Assembly (NCBI GenBank): GCA_022843905.1
Contig: JALHMT010000005.1
Span: forward strand, 124,001 to 188,000
DNA from: Rubrivivax sp.
GTDB lineage: Bacteria; Pseudomonadota; Gammaproteobacteria; Burkholderiales; Burkholderiaceae_C
Reading direction: 5' to 3'
DNA: 64,000 nucleotides
A program made the position numbers and the translations under genes. Below are positions 8,589-17,437 of the stretch, piece by piece; the first letter of the stretch is position 1, and the number at the start of each line of letters is the position of its first letter. The notes under the pieces are model-generated. The model ran no database searches. It worked only from the letters and a program-made list of their open reading frames with translations, and was not told the origin of the DNA.

Positions 8589-9209
8589 TCATGCCGTGTC
8601 GTCGCCGATCAGGATGCGCGTGGCACCGGCATAGCGATGCGGCGGGATCTCGAGATTGGTCGGCGCAGGCTTGTTCCTGTAGACCCGCCCGGCCCCGTCG
8701 AAGGTGGAGCCATGGCAGGGGCAGAAGAAGCCGCCCGGCCAGTCGGCCGGCAAGCCGGGGTTGTTGCCGCCCTTGGGCGCATCGCTGGGAGAGCAACCGA
8801 GGTGAGTGCAGATGCCGATGGCGACGAAGACCTCCGGCTTGATCGCCCGCGCCGGGTTCTTCGCATAGGGCGGCTGCTGCTCCTTGGCGGACTGCGGGTC
8901 GACCAACTCGCTCTCGTGTCCCTGCAGCGCAGCCAGCATCTCCGGCGTGCGTCGCACCACCCACACCGGCTTGCCACGCCATTCCACCGTCTTCATGCCC
9001 CCGGGCGGGATGTCCGAGATGTCGACTTCCACCGGCCCGCCCGCCGCCTTGGCGCGCTCGCTCGGTGCGAAGGTGGAGACGAAGGGCACTGCCGTGGCCA
9101 GTGCTGCTGCCCCGCCGGCCACGCCGGTGGCGATGAGCCACTGCCGCTTGTCGGGGTCGGAAGGCGTCGCATGGACGGAAGGGCAGGTGATGGGGAAGGT
9201 CGGATTCAT
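8589..9209 (-). CDS. petA: Rieske iron-sulfur protein (bc1-type), stand-alone copy
   Basis: This 206-residue protein resembles the Rieske subunit of ubiquinol-cytochrome c reductase. It has an N-terminal membrane anchor/Tat-type segment (KRQWLIATGVAGGAAALATAV, about 21-41), a flexible Ala-rich hinge, and the [2Fe-2S] domain with C134-T-H136 and C163-P-C-H166 as cluster ligands and C139/C165 as the likely disulfide. The ATG at 9209 follows AAGGAG. No cytochrome b or c1 gene is adjacent. Instead it is the first gene of an operon with SQR, so it is probably a paralogue of the respiratory petA. It could carry electrons from sulfide oxidation, or replace the usual Rieske when sulfide is present. 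The symbol reflects family only. Confidence 0.87.
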   Translation of the reverse strand: MNPTFPITCPSVHATPSDPDKRQWLIATGVAGGAAALATAVPFVSTFAPSERAKAAGGPVEVDISDIPPGGMKTVEWRGKPVWVVRRTPEMLAALQGHESELVDPQSAKEQQPPYAKNPARAIKPEVFVAIGICTHLGCSPSDAPKGGNNPGLPADWPGGFFCPCHGSTFDGAGRVYRNKPAPTNLEIPPHRYAGATRILIGDDTA

Positions 9210-9261
9210 GGTCGGCTCCTTGCCGTGGACGCGATGGATGTCGCTGCTTGACCTGCTCGTT

Positions 9262-9277
9262 ATCAAGACCCGTGCCA
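9262..9277 (-). promoter_or_regulatory. Sigma-54 promoter (-24/-12) of the sulfide operon
   Basis: Read on the minus strand, TGGCACGGGTCTTGAT matches the sigma-54 consensus TGGCACG-N4-TTGC(A/T) at every position except the second base of the -12 GC (here GA). The -24 GG and -12 GA are ten bases apart as required. Transcription would begin near 9250, about 40 bases before the Rieske ATG at 9209. The divergent gene encodes a sigma-54 activator, so site and activator fit together. Confidence 0.82.
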
Positions 9278-9338
9278 TCCCGTCCGCCAGACAGGTTTCC
9301 ATACGGATCAATGACTTGCGTTGAGGATCAGCAACCGA

Positions 9339-9356
9339 CTGCCACGCTGACGGCAG
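9339..9356. promoter_or_regulatory. Candidate upstream activator site in the fisR/sulfide-operon gap
   Basis: CTGCC at 9339-9343 and GGCAG at 9352-9356 form a dyad with an 8-base spacer. A weaker TGGC/GCCA dyad with the same spacer follows about 30 bases later. They lie 60-110 bases upstream of the sigma-54 promoter, where enhancer sites for such activators usually sit. The 334-base gap 9210-9543 also has ATATC (9461-9465)/GATAT (9476-9480), possibly at the activator's own promoter. No gene is visible in the gap. Confidence 0.3.
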
Positions 9357-9543
9357 GGCGACAGTGACAATCTGGCGGTCGTCTGCCAAAACGGCGGTAC
9401 CCTCCGACCCCGGAATCGGGATGGCGCCGCTTGAGCGTCACCAGGTGCAGGCCGGCCCATATATCCGTATCGACTGATATTTGAGATCATTCGGGTTCCC
9501 GGCCCCGGTGGCCGTCAGCAATCGAACAAGGGGCTTCCCGACC

Positions 9544-10896
9544 ATGGCCAGCGTGCTGCCTGAACTGGTGTCCTACCTGGAAGGCCTGGCAGAGCCGCAC
9601 ATCCTGTTCGACAGGCACTACCGCATCCTTGCGGCCAACGCCGCCTACCGCCGGCAGTTCAGCCCGCAGGCTTCGGTGGTCGGCCGCACCTGCTACGAGG
9701 TCTCGCACCACTTCAGCATGCCCTGTGACCAGGCCGGCGAAAGCTGCCCGCTGGCGCGATCGCGCGAGTCGGGCCAGCGCGAGCGCGTGCTGCACCTGCA
9801 TCACACGCCTCAGGGCGAGTCCTACGTCAACATCGAACTGGTGCCCTTGCTGGACGCGCAGGGCGAGCAGGCCTACTACATCGAGAAGATGGAGCCTCTG
9901 CGCGTGGCCCAGGGGCAGCCGGCGGCGCAGGGCCTGATCGGGCGCTCGGCGGCGTTCCAGCGCATGCTGGAACTGGTGGCGCGGGTGGGACCGTCGCGGG
10001 CGAGCGTGCTGCTGCTGGGTGAGTCGGGCACCGGGAAGGAACTGGTCGCGCAGGCGGTGCACGAGGCCAGCCCGCGCGCCGCCCATGCGCTGGTGGTGGT
10101 GGACTGCGCCAGCCTGCCCGAGACCTTGTTCGAAAGTGAACTCTTCGGCCACGAGCGCGGCGCCTTCACGGGGGCCGGCAACAGCAAGGCCGGGCTGGTG
10201 GAAGCGGCCAGCGGCGGCACCTTGTTCCTCGACGAGGTGGGCGACATCCCGCTGCCCATGCAGGTCAAGCTGCTGCGCCTGCTCGAAAGCGGCACCTACC
10301 GTCGCGTGGGCAGCACCGAACTGCGGCGCACCGACGTGCGCGTGGTGTCGGCCACGCACCGCGACCTGCAGGCCATGGTGGCCGACGGGCGATTCCGCGA
10401 AGACCTGTACTACCGCCTGAGCACCTTCCCCATCCCCTTGCCGGCGCTGCGCGATCGGCCCGATGACATCCCGCTGCTGGCGGTGGCGCTGCTGGCCCGG
10501 GTGGCGCCGCAGCGCCGGCTGGCGTTGTCGGCAGGCGCGCTGGCGCTGCTGCGCAGCCATGCCTTTCCCGGCAACGTGCGCGAACTGCGCAACGTGCTGG
10601 AACGTGCCACGCTGCTGGCCGACGGCGACAGCATCGAGGTCCAGCACGTCGAGCGTGCGCTGGGATCCGACACGTCGGCTTCGGCGGCAAGGGCTGCGCA
10701 CCAGGCGCTCCCGGGCGAACCCAAGGCCACCGAGGTCGGCGATGTCTCGCTGCGCAGCGTGGAACGCGCCGCCTTGCGCGCCCAGCTCCAGGCCCACCGC
10801 GGCAGCCGTGCCGACCTGGCGCGCAAGCTCGGCATCAGCGAAAGGTCGCTGTACCGCAAGCTTCGCGCGATCGAGGACGACGGCAGCCTGCGCTGA
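9544..10896 (+). CDS. fisR: Sigma-54-dependent activator, FisR-type sulfane-sulfur sensor
   Basis: The 450-residue regulator has three parts. An N-terminal PAS-like sensor (about 1-120) carries C50, C61 and C68 in GRTCYEVSHHFSMPCDQAGE followed by SCPL. An AAA+ sigma-54 interaction domain (about 130-355) has Walker A GESGTGKE (159-166), the sigma-54 contact loop GAFTGA (206-211) and Walker B LFLDEVGD (227-234). A Fis-type helix-turn-helix lies at the end (RADLARKLGISERSLYRKL). In the Cupriavidus FisR, three cysteines spaced 11 and 7 residues apart sense sulfane sulfur; the spacing here is the same. It should open the sigma-54 promoter at 9262-9277 when persulfides accumulate. The ATG at 9544 was preferred over an upstream TTG at 9481, which would add a non-conserved extension. 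Confidence 0.9.
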   Translation: MASVLPELVSYLEGLAEPHILFDRHYRILAANAAYRRQFSPQASVVGRTCYEVSHHFSMPCDQAGESCPLARSRESGQRERVLHLHHTPQGESYVNIELVPLLDAQGEQAYYIEKMEPLRVAQGQPAAQGLIGRSAAFQRMLELVARVGPSRASVLLLGESGTGKELVAQAVHEASPRAAHALVVVDCASLPETLFESELFGHERGAFTGAGNSKAGLVEAASGGTLFLDEVGDIPLPMQVKLLRLLESGTYRRVGSTELRRTDVRVVSATHRDLQAMVADGRFREDLYYRLSTFPIPLPALRDRPDDIPLLAVALLARVAPQRRLALSAGALALLRSHAFPGNVRELRNVLERATLLADGDSIEVQHVERALGSDTSASAARAAHQALPGEPKATEVGDVSLRSVERAALRAQLQAHRGSRADLARKLGISERSLYRKLRAIEDDGSLR

Positions 10897-10941
10897 AGGT
10901 GCGGGGCGGTGCGGTGCCGCGCGACCACGCGGCCGGGCAGG

Positions 10942-11100
10942 TCAGCGGCGCGATTGCGCTGCAGCGGCCTTTTCGCCGTCCTCGCGCATGTGGCGCAGGA
11001 AGTAGCGCACGAAGAACACCCCCATGCCCAGCATGAAGGCAATGCCGGCCACGCTCATGAGGCCGACGTCCGTGGTGAAGAGATCCTTGAGCGCATGCAT
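10942..11100 (-). CDS. DUF3149 small membrane protein
   Basis: The product has 52 residues, MHALKDLF then a single transmembrane helix (about 12-34, GLMSVAGIAFMLGMGVFFVRY) and a charged C-terminal tail. This matches the short DUF3149 family common in Burkholderiales. AAGGAG lies six bases before the ATG at 11100. Function is unknown. It stands alone between fisR (convergent) and the gluconokinase gene. Confidence 0.75.
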   Translation of the reverse strand: MHALKDLFTTDVGLMSVAGIAFMLGMGVFFVRYFLRHMREDGEKAAAAQSRR

Positions 11101-11167
11101 GGTGCTCCTTCTGCGGTGGCGATGACGGCATTGGGCGCGCGCCACCGGCGGCCACCGTTGCCCTGCG

Positions 11168-11722
11168 TCAAGGGATCGTCGTGTGCGCAGGCGGGGACGC
11201 CAGCGCGGCACAGGCCCGTTCGACCACCTCGTTCAGCGGCGGCGCCAGGTCCAGGTGCAGCACGTCGGGTTCGTCGAGACCGGGACGTTCCAGCGTCTGC
11301 AACTGGCTGGCCAGCAGGCCCGGCGGCATGTAGTGGCCACGGCGCCGGGCTAGCCGTGTGGCGATCAGATCGGGGTCGCCGTCCAGGAACAGGAAGCGCA
11401 GCCCCGGGCAGGCGGCGCGCAGGCGGTCCCGGTAGGCGCGGCGCAGGGCGGAACAGGCCATCACCGTCCCGTCGTGCGACGGCGACGTGTCGACCAGGGC
11501 GGCTCCCACGCGGTCGAGCCAGGGCCAGCGGTCGGCATCGGACAGCGGGACACCGGCGCGCATCTTGGCCACCGAGCCGGGGGCGTGCAGATCATCGGCG
11601 TCCAGGGCCCGCCAGTGCAGCCGGTCTGCCACCACGAGCGCGACGGCCGTCTTGCCGCAGCCGCTGACGCCCATGATCACCACGGCCGGACGGTGCTTCT
11701 GATCGACTGGCGACTCGTTCAT
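11168..11722 (-). CDS. gntK: Gluconokinase
   Basis: This 184-residue P-loop kinase phosphorylates D-gluconate to 6-phosphogluconate, feeding the Entner-Doudoroff or pentose phosphate pathway. Walker A GVSGCGKT is at residues 18-25. DADDLHAPGSVAKMRAGVPL (about 41-60) is the hallmark gluconate-binding stretch of GntK, WPWLDRVG follows, and ACSALRRAYRDRLR is the conserved helix before the lid. RRGHYMPPGLLASQ forms the lid and its Arg residues. It lies downstream of the LacI-type regulator on the same strand, with its own GTTACCGGTATC operator about 46 bases before the ATG, so it should be induced by gluconate or its phosphate. Confidence 0.93.
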   Translation of the reverse strand: MNESPVDQKHRPAVVIMGVSGCGKTAVALVVADRLHWRALDADDLHAPGSVAKMRAGVPLSDADRWPWLDRVGAALVDTSPSHDGTVMACSALRRAYRDRLRAACPGLRFLFLDGDPDLIATRLARRRGHYMPPGLLASQLQTLERPGLDEPDVLHLDLAPPLNEVVERACAALASPPAHTTIP

Positions 11723-11767
11723 GGAGACTGGGTGGGCAACCTTCTCGAAGGCGGGGCGGGCCCGATC

Positions 11768-11779
11768 GTTACCGGTATC
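11768..11779. promoter_or_regulatory. GntR(LacI)-type operator upstream of gntK
   Basis: GTTACCGGTATC is a near-perfect palindrome that differs by one base from the perfect GTTACCGGTAAC at 13131-13142. It lies in the gntK promoter region, 46-57 bases before the start codon. A looser GTTAGTGGTTAAC at 11803-11815 could be a second half-site. The core matches the GTTACC...TAAC pattern of GntR boxes in enteric bacteria. Confidence 0.65.
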
Positions 11780-11894
11780 GTAGACGGCCGGGTTCCAAGG
11801 GTCGTTAGTGGTTAACGCGGAACCACAGTGAGACCGGCCCGGCGCGGCGGGGCCCGTTGACCCGCACGCGCCACGCGTGCAGCGGGCCTGTTCT

Positions 11895-12995
11895 TCAGGT
11901 GCTGCCGCGCATCTCCACGCGGTAGGGGATCAGGATGGTCTCCGGAGCCAGACGGCGACCGCCGCGCGCTGCCTCGATGGCGCGCAGCAGCAGTTCGCCC
12001 GAGGTGCGGCCGATGGCCACGCAGTCCACCACCACCGTCGAGAGCTGGGGGTGGCAGGACGAGGAGACCTCGAAACCGCCGAATCCGGCGATGGCCAGGC
12101 GGCCCGGCACCTTCCAGCCGCGCCGCTGGCATTCGGCCAGCGCCCCGAAGGCCGGGTGGTCCGACACGCACACCAGCGCCTCGGTGTCGGGCCAGCGCTG
12201 CATCAGCAGGGCCACGCCCTGTGCGCCGTGCTCCATCGACACCGGCGCCTGCCCGACACTGAGGCTGCGCCTGGGGTCCAGCTTCAGCCGTCGCATGGCC
12301 TGTTCGAAGCCGCGTCGCCGATCGGCGCCCCGTGCATCGCTTTCAGGCACGCCGCCCAGGAAGGCGATGTTCCGATAGCCCTTCAGGTGCAGTTGCCGCA
12401 CCATCTGGCCCACGGCCTCGGCATTCGACAGGCCCACCGTGTGTTCCACAGGATCGTCGGGCAGATCCCAGGTCTCGATCACCGGCACGCCGGCGCCCTT
12501 GAGCAGCTTGCGCGCCGCGGTGGTGTGGCGGCCGCCGGTGACCACCACGGCCTCGGGGCGCCGGCTGAGCATGGCGCGCAGCAGCCGCTCCTCGGTGTCG
12601 GCGTCGTAGTCGGTGTAGCCCAGCAGCACCTGCAGGCCGCTGCCCTCCAGGGCCGCGGTGAGGCCGTGCGCGGTGTCGGAAAAGTTGGAGTTGTTCAGCG
12701 TGGGGATCAGCGCTGCGACGAAGCCCGAGCGCTTGCTGGAGAAGGTGCGCGCCGTCTGGTCGATGACGTAGCCCATCTCGTGGCAGGTCTTCAGGATCTG
12801 CTGGCGCAGTGCCTCGCTGCTGCTGCGCGTGTGGGTGCCGTTGCGGTTCAGGGCGCGCGAGACCGTCATCTTGGACACGCCCACGCGGGCGGCCACGTCG
12901 GCCATCGTGACCGGCGGCGCCGGCGGCGCCTGGGGGGCCTTCAGCGCAGGCCCGGCAAGGCCTGGAGGTGCTGAACGTGTCTTTCGTGCGGGCAA
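11895..12995 (-). CDS. gntR: LacI-family repressor, GntR-like
   Basis: This regulator has about 366 residues. The N-terminal HTH reads TMADVAARVGVSKMTVSRALN with the hinge region following. A periplasmic-binding-protein-like effector domain comes next (SGFVAALIPTLNNSNFSDTAHGL, VVTGGRHTTAARKLLKGAGVPVIETWDLPDDP, ALVCVSDHPAFGALAECQRRGWKVPGRLAIAGFGGFE). The NNSNF..T and IETWDL segments are typical of gluconate-responsive GntR repressors. The start is uncertain: TTG at 12995 has GGAG eight bases upstream and gives a 30-residue basic/proline-rich tail before the HTH, while the ATG at 12905 would begin inside the HTH. It sits between two matching operators and probably represses gntK, the lactonase operon and itself. 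Confidence 0.88.
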   Translation of the reverse strand: MPARKTRSAPPGLAGPALKAPQAPPAPPVTMADVAARVGVSKMTVSRALNRNGTHTRSSSEALRQQILKTCHEMGYVIDQTARTFSSKRSGFVAALIPTLNNSNFSDTAHGLTAALEGSGLQVLLGYTDYDADTEERLLRAMLSRRPEAVVVTGGRHTTAARKLLKGAGVPVIETWDLPDDPVEHTVGLSNAEAVGQMVRQLHLKGYRNIAFLGGVPESDARGADRRRGFEQAMRRLKLDPRRSLSVGQAPVSMEHGAQGVALLMQRWPDTEALVCVSDHPAFGALAECQRRGWKVPGRLAIAGFGGFEVSSSCHPQLSTVVVDCVAIGRTSGELLLRAIEAARGGRRLAPETILIPYRVEMRGST

Positions 12996-13130
12996 GGGCA
13001 GGGCTCCTGGGAACGGCGTCGACGACGCTGGCCGCTGGCGTCGTGTGGCGGTGCACGACGCATGGAGCGGCACACCGACGCAGGAATCATAAGGTTCGTC
13101 GCGCCGGGTTCCACGGGTGGGTAAATCCCA

Positions 13131-13142
13131 GTTACCGGTAAC
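13131..13142. promoter_or_regulatory. Perfect palindromic GntR-type operator
   Basis: GTTACCGGTAAC is a 12-base perfect palindrome between the divergent regulator gene and the lactonase operon. It shares its sequence with the operator before gntK. Because it immediately precedes the GTG at 13146, it supports translation starting at the downstream ATG at 13203. Confidence 0.72.
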
Positions 13143-13202
13143 CCTGTGAGCTCCGAAACTGCCGTCAGGCCGGGCCAGGATCCCGGCGAGCCGCACATCG
13201 CC

Positions 13203-14126
13203 ATGTCGTCCATCGAGGTTCTGGATCCCCGCTTTGCTGCTGCCGCCCGCCCGGCTGGCGCGCTGCAGCGCCTGTGCACCGGCGCAGTCTGGAGCGAAGG
13301 CCCGGTGTGGCTTCGCGAAACCGGGCAGGTGCTGTGGAGCGACATTCCCAACGACCGCATGCTGGCCTGGCACCCGGCGCGCGGCCTGTCGGTCTGGCGC
13401 GAAGGCGTCGAGTTCACCAACGGCCATGCACGCGAAGGCGACGGTGCTCTGCTGCACTGCTCGCACGGCCTTCGGGCCATCGTCCGCACCCGACTCGATG
13501 CGCAAGGCAGGCCGGTGGGCGACGAGTCGGTGGTGGGCCACTACCAGGGCCGGCGCCTGAACTCCCCCAACGACGTGATCGTCAAGCGCGACGGCTCGAT
13601 CTGGTTCACGGATCCCCCCTACGGCATCGTGTCCGACCGGGAAGGACACCAGGCCGAAAGCGAGCTGGGCGACTGCTATGTCTTCCGCTTCGACCCCGCC
13701 ACCGGGGCGCTGCGCATCGTGAGCGACTTCGTCGAGGAGCCCAACGGCCTGGCCTTTTCGCCCGACGAGTCGGTGCTGTACGTCAGCGACACCTCGGCTG
13801 CCTTGCGCCGCGACGGCGGTGGCCACCACCACATCGTGGCCTTCGACGTCGTCGGCGGGCAGGATCTCGCCCACCCGCGCATCTTCGCCGTCATTGAACC
13901 CGGCCTGGCCGACGGCCTGCGCGTCGACGTGAACGGCTTCGTCTACACCAGCAGCGCCGACAGCGTTCAGGTGTACCACCCCGACGGCACGCGCATCGGC
14001 CGCATCCCCGTGCCCGAGAAGGTGGGCAACCTGTGCTTCGGCGGCGAGCAGGGCGACGAGCTCTTCATCTGCGCCAGCAGCTCGCTCTACCGCATCGTGC
14101 TGGGCACCCGCGGAGCCACCCCATGA
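13203..14126 (+). CDS. SMP-30/gluconolactonase-like sugar lactonase
   Basis: The 307-residue beta-propeller enzyme is predicted to hydrolyse aldonolactones to aldonic acids such as gluconate. Family motifs present are AVWSEGPVWL (first metal-ligand Glu in SEGP), NSPNDVIVKRDGSIWFTDPPYGI (Asn and metal region), EEPNGLAFSPDESVLYVSDT (Asn and Asp ligands) and DGLRVDVNGFVYTSS. The ATG at 13203 is preferred because a repressor operator ends at 13142. The GTG at 13146 would add 19 residues. With gntK and the GntR-like repressor this makes a lactone to gluconate to 6-phosphogluconate route. Confidence 0.88.
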   Translation: MSSIEVLDPRFAAAARPAGALQRLCTGAVWSEGPVWLRETGQVLWSDIPNDRMLAWHPARGLSVWREGVEFTNGHAREGDGALLHCSHGLRAIVRTRLDAQGRPVGDESVVGHYQGRRLNSPNDVIVKRDGSIWFTDPPYGIVSDREGHQAESELGDCYVFRFDPATGALRIVSDFVEEPNGLAFSPDESVLYVSDTSAALRRDGGGHHHIVAFDVVGGQDLAHPRIFAVIEPGLADGLRVDVNGFVYTSSADSVQVYHPDGTRIGRIPVPEKVGNLCFGGEQGDELFICASSSLYRIVLGTRGATP

Positions 14127-14214
14127 GGCGGGGCGGTCGGGTGGCCTTGAACTGCGCCGAGGGCCGTCGCCTGAAGCGTCGGCTCCCCAACCTGCACACG
14201 ACTCCCTGAACCCC

Positions 14215-14913
14215 ATGCTGGACTGGTGGACCCTGCCCCTGAGCGGCGCCGCGCTTCATCACATCGAGCCCTGGGCCTACTGGCATGCCAGGACGATGGT
14301 GCTGGCCTGGGGCGTGCTGCTGCCCCTGGGGGCGCTGGTCGCCCGCTACTTCAAGGTCACGCCGTCGCAGCACTGGCCCGAGCAGTTGGACAACAAGACC
14401 TGGTGGCACGCACACCGCGCGCTGCAGTGGACGGGCATCGGCCTGATGTCGATCGGTGCCGCACTGGCCTGGGATCAGGGGCACGGCACCAGTGTCGCCG
14501 CCCGGCTGCATGGCTGGATGGGCTGGGCCCTGGTGCTGCTCGGCTGGCTGCAGATCGCCGCCGGCCTGGGCCGCGGCAGCAAGGGCGGGCCCACCGACGT
14601 GCAGCCGCACGGCGACCACTACGACATGACGCCGCACCGCGTGCGCTTCGAGCGCCTGCACAAGGGCCTGGGCTGGGCGACGCTGCTGGCGGCGGTGTTC
14701 GTCACCGTGCTGGGCCTGCACGTGGCCGATGCCCCGCGCTGGATGGCCGCCGCGCTGTCGGCCTGGTGGCTGATGCTGGGCGCAGCCGCCTGGCGCTGGC
14801 AGCGCCAGGGTCGCTGCCTGGACACCTACCAGGCCATCTGGGGCCCCGACCCCCGGCATCCCGGCAACCGCGTCAAGCCGATCGGCTGGGGCGTGCGTCG
14901 CCCGCAGTCCTGA
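14215..14913 (+). CDS. Cytochrome b561-type membrane protein
   Basis: This 232-residue integral membrane protein has about five helices. Histidines fall in or at the ends of helices: HARTMVLAWGVLLPLGALVARYFK, WWHAHRALQWTGIGLMSIG, AARLHGWMGWALVLLGWLQIAAG and ERLHKGLGWATLLAAVFVTVLG. Pairs of this sort bind two haems in b561 and DOMON-b561 proteins. It is placed between the lactonase and the ABC importer with short gaps, so it is likely in the same operon. An electron-acceptor role for a sugar dehydrogenase is possible, but no dehydrogenase gene is in the window. Confidence 0.75.
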   Translation: MLDWWTLPLSGAALHHIEPWAYWHARTMVLAWGVLLPLGALVARYFKVTPSQHWPEQLDNKTWWHAHRALQWTGIGLMSIGAALAWDQGHGTSVAARLHGWMGWALVLLGWLQIAAGLGRGSKGGPTDVQPHGDHYDMTPHRVRFERLHKGLGWATLLAAVFVTVLGLHVADAPRWMAAALSAWWLMLGAAAWRWQRQGRCLDTYQAIWGPDPRHPGNRVKPIGWGVRRPQS

Positions 14914-14923
14914 TCCGAACACC

Positions 14924-16027
<1,104 letters not shown>

Positions 16028-16052
16028 ACCCCACCATCAAGGAGACCGAAGC

Positions 16053-17384
16053 ATGAATCGACGCGACACCCTCAAGGCCGGCGCCACCACCGTGTTCGGC
16101 GCCGCCTTTCCCTTCAGCGGCGTGCAGGCGCAGAACCGCTTTTCGAAGTACGCCGGGCAGTCGGTGACCATCAACATCCCGGCGCATCCGCATTACGACG
16201 CGATGGGCAAGATCCTGGCCGACTTCACCAAGGAATCGGGCATCAAGGTCGAGGTGGACAAGCTCGCCATCGGACGCCTGAAGGAGAAGCAGCTGCTGGA
16301 GATGGCCAAGCCCCGGGGCGACTACGACCTGGCCTGCTACATCGTGATGTGGAAGACCGAGTACGTCTCCAAGGGCCTCATCCAGCCGCTGGAGCCTTTC
16401 TTCGCCAACCCGGCGCTGGCCGATCCGTCCTACGACATGAAGGACATCGTGCCCATCTACCTGGAGAACCTGGGCCTGGTGGGCGGGCCCAAGGGCTACC
16501 TGGCCGGGCCGGGCGCCAAGCTGTACGGCCTGCCCTACGGCGCCGAGACCTCGGTGCTGGCCTACCGCAAGGACATCTTCGCCAAGCACGACCTGAAGCC
16601 GCCCGAGAACTACGAGCAGTTCGCCAGGGCGCTGCGCCTGCTCAAGGACAAGGAAGGCATCGGTGCGCTCACGTCGCGGGGCCAGGCCGGCCACCAGTGC
16701 GTGCATGCCTGGCTGCTGCACCTGAACCCGCTGGGCGGCAGCGTCTTCGACGACCAGTGGCGTCCGCGCTTCAACGATGCCAAGGGTGTGGCGGCACTGA
16801 AGTTCCTGCAGGAGGTGGTGGCCACCGGGCCGGCCGGCATTCCCGGCTTCGGCCAGGGCGAGGCGAACACGGCCTTCCTGCAGGGTCAGGCGGCGATGTA
16901 CCTCGACTCCACCTCGCTGGCCGGCGTGATCAAGGACCCGACGCGCAGCAAGGTCGTCGACAAGGTCAGCTGGGCCCTGCACCCGGCCGGCACGCGGCGA
17001 GCGTCGCAATCCGGCGGCCTGGGGCTGACGATTCCGAAGAACGCCAAGAACCCCGAGGCCGCGTTCCTGCTGATGCAGTGGTTGACCAGCAAGGCGCAGG
17101 ACAAGGCCGTCACCCGGCTCGGCGGCGCACCCATGCGCAACTCGACGCTGGGCGATGTCGACATGGTGCGGCAGTACCCGGAGTTCATCGTCTTCCGCGA
17201 AGCGCTGAAGTACAGCAACCCCGACTGGCGGCCCATCATCGCCGTGTGGGACAAGATCAACGTGCAGGCGCTGGGCGTGGGCATCAGCGAGGCGCTGACC
17301 GGCAAGAAGACGGCGGAGGCGGCCTTGAACGACCTCGTGCCGCAGGTGACCACGATCATGCGCGAGGCCGGCTACAAGGTCTGA
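16053..17384 (+). CDS. ABC sugar importer, substrate-binding protein
   Basis: The periplasmic family 1 extracellular solute-binding protein has 443 residues. It opens with a twin-arginine-like signal (NRRDTLKAG, then a hydrophobic stretch ending VQAQ at about 27). The mature part has the usual two-lobe pattern: ILADFTKESGIKVEVDK, YGLPYGAETSVLAYRKDIF, LKDKEGIGALTSRG, FLQGQAAMYLDSTSLAG and GGLGLTIPKNAKNPEAAFLLMQWL. GGAG lies in the gap before the ATG. The substrate is not evident; linkage to lactonase and gluconate genes suggests a sugar or polyol. Confidence 0.9.
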   Translation: MNRRDTLKAGATTVFGAAFPFSGVQAQNRFSKYAGQSVTINIPAHPHYDAMGKILADFTKESGIKVEVDKLAIGRLKEKQLLEMAKPRGDYDLACYIVMWKTEYVSKGLIQPLEPFFANPALADPSYDMKDIVPIYLENLGLVGGPKGYLAGPGAKLYGLPYGAETSVLAYRKDIFAKHDLKPPENYEQFARALRLLKDKEGIGALTSRGQAGHQCVHAWLLHLNPLGGSVFDDQWRPRFNDAKGVAALKFLQEVVATGPAGIPGFGQGEANTAFLQGQAAMYLDSTSLAGVIKDPTRSKVVDKVSWALHPAGTRRASQSGGLGLTIPKNAKNPEAAFLLMQWLTSKAQDKAVTRLGGAPMRNSTLGDVDMVRQYPEFIVFREALKYSNPDWRPIIAVWDKINVQALGVGISEALTGKKTAEAALNDLVPQVTTIMREAGYKV

Positions 17385-17437
17385 AGGCATGACCCACCGC
17401 CTGGGCGACTTCCCGTCCCGTCTGCCGTGAGCCGCTG

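Noticed and set aside
11895..14216. 773-residue minus-strand frame
   Set aside because: Only the part below about 12995 matches a LacI regulator. The upstream part is antisense to the lactonase and crosses the operator region.
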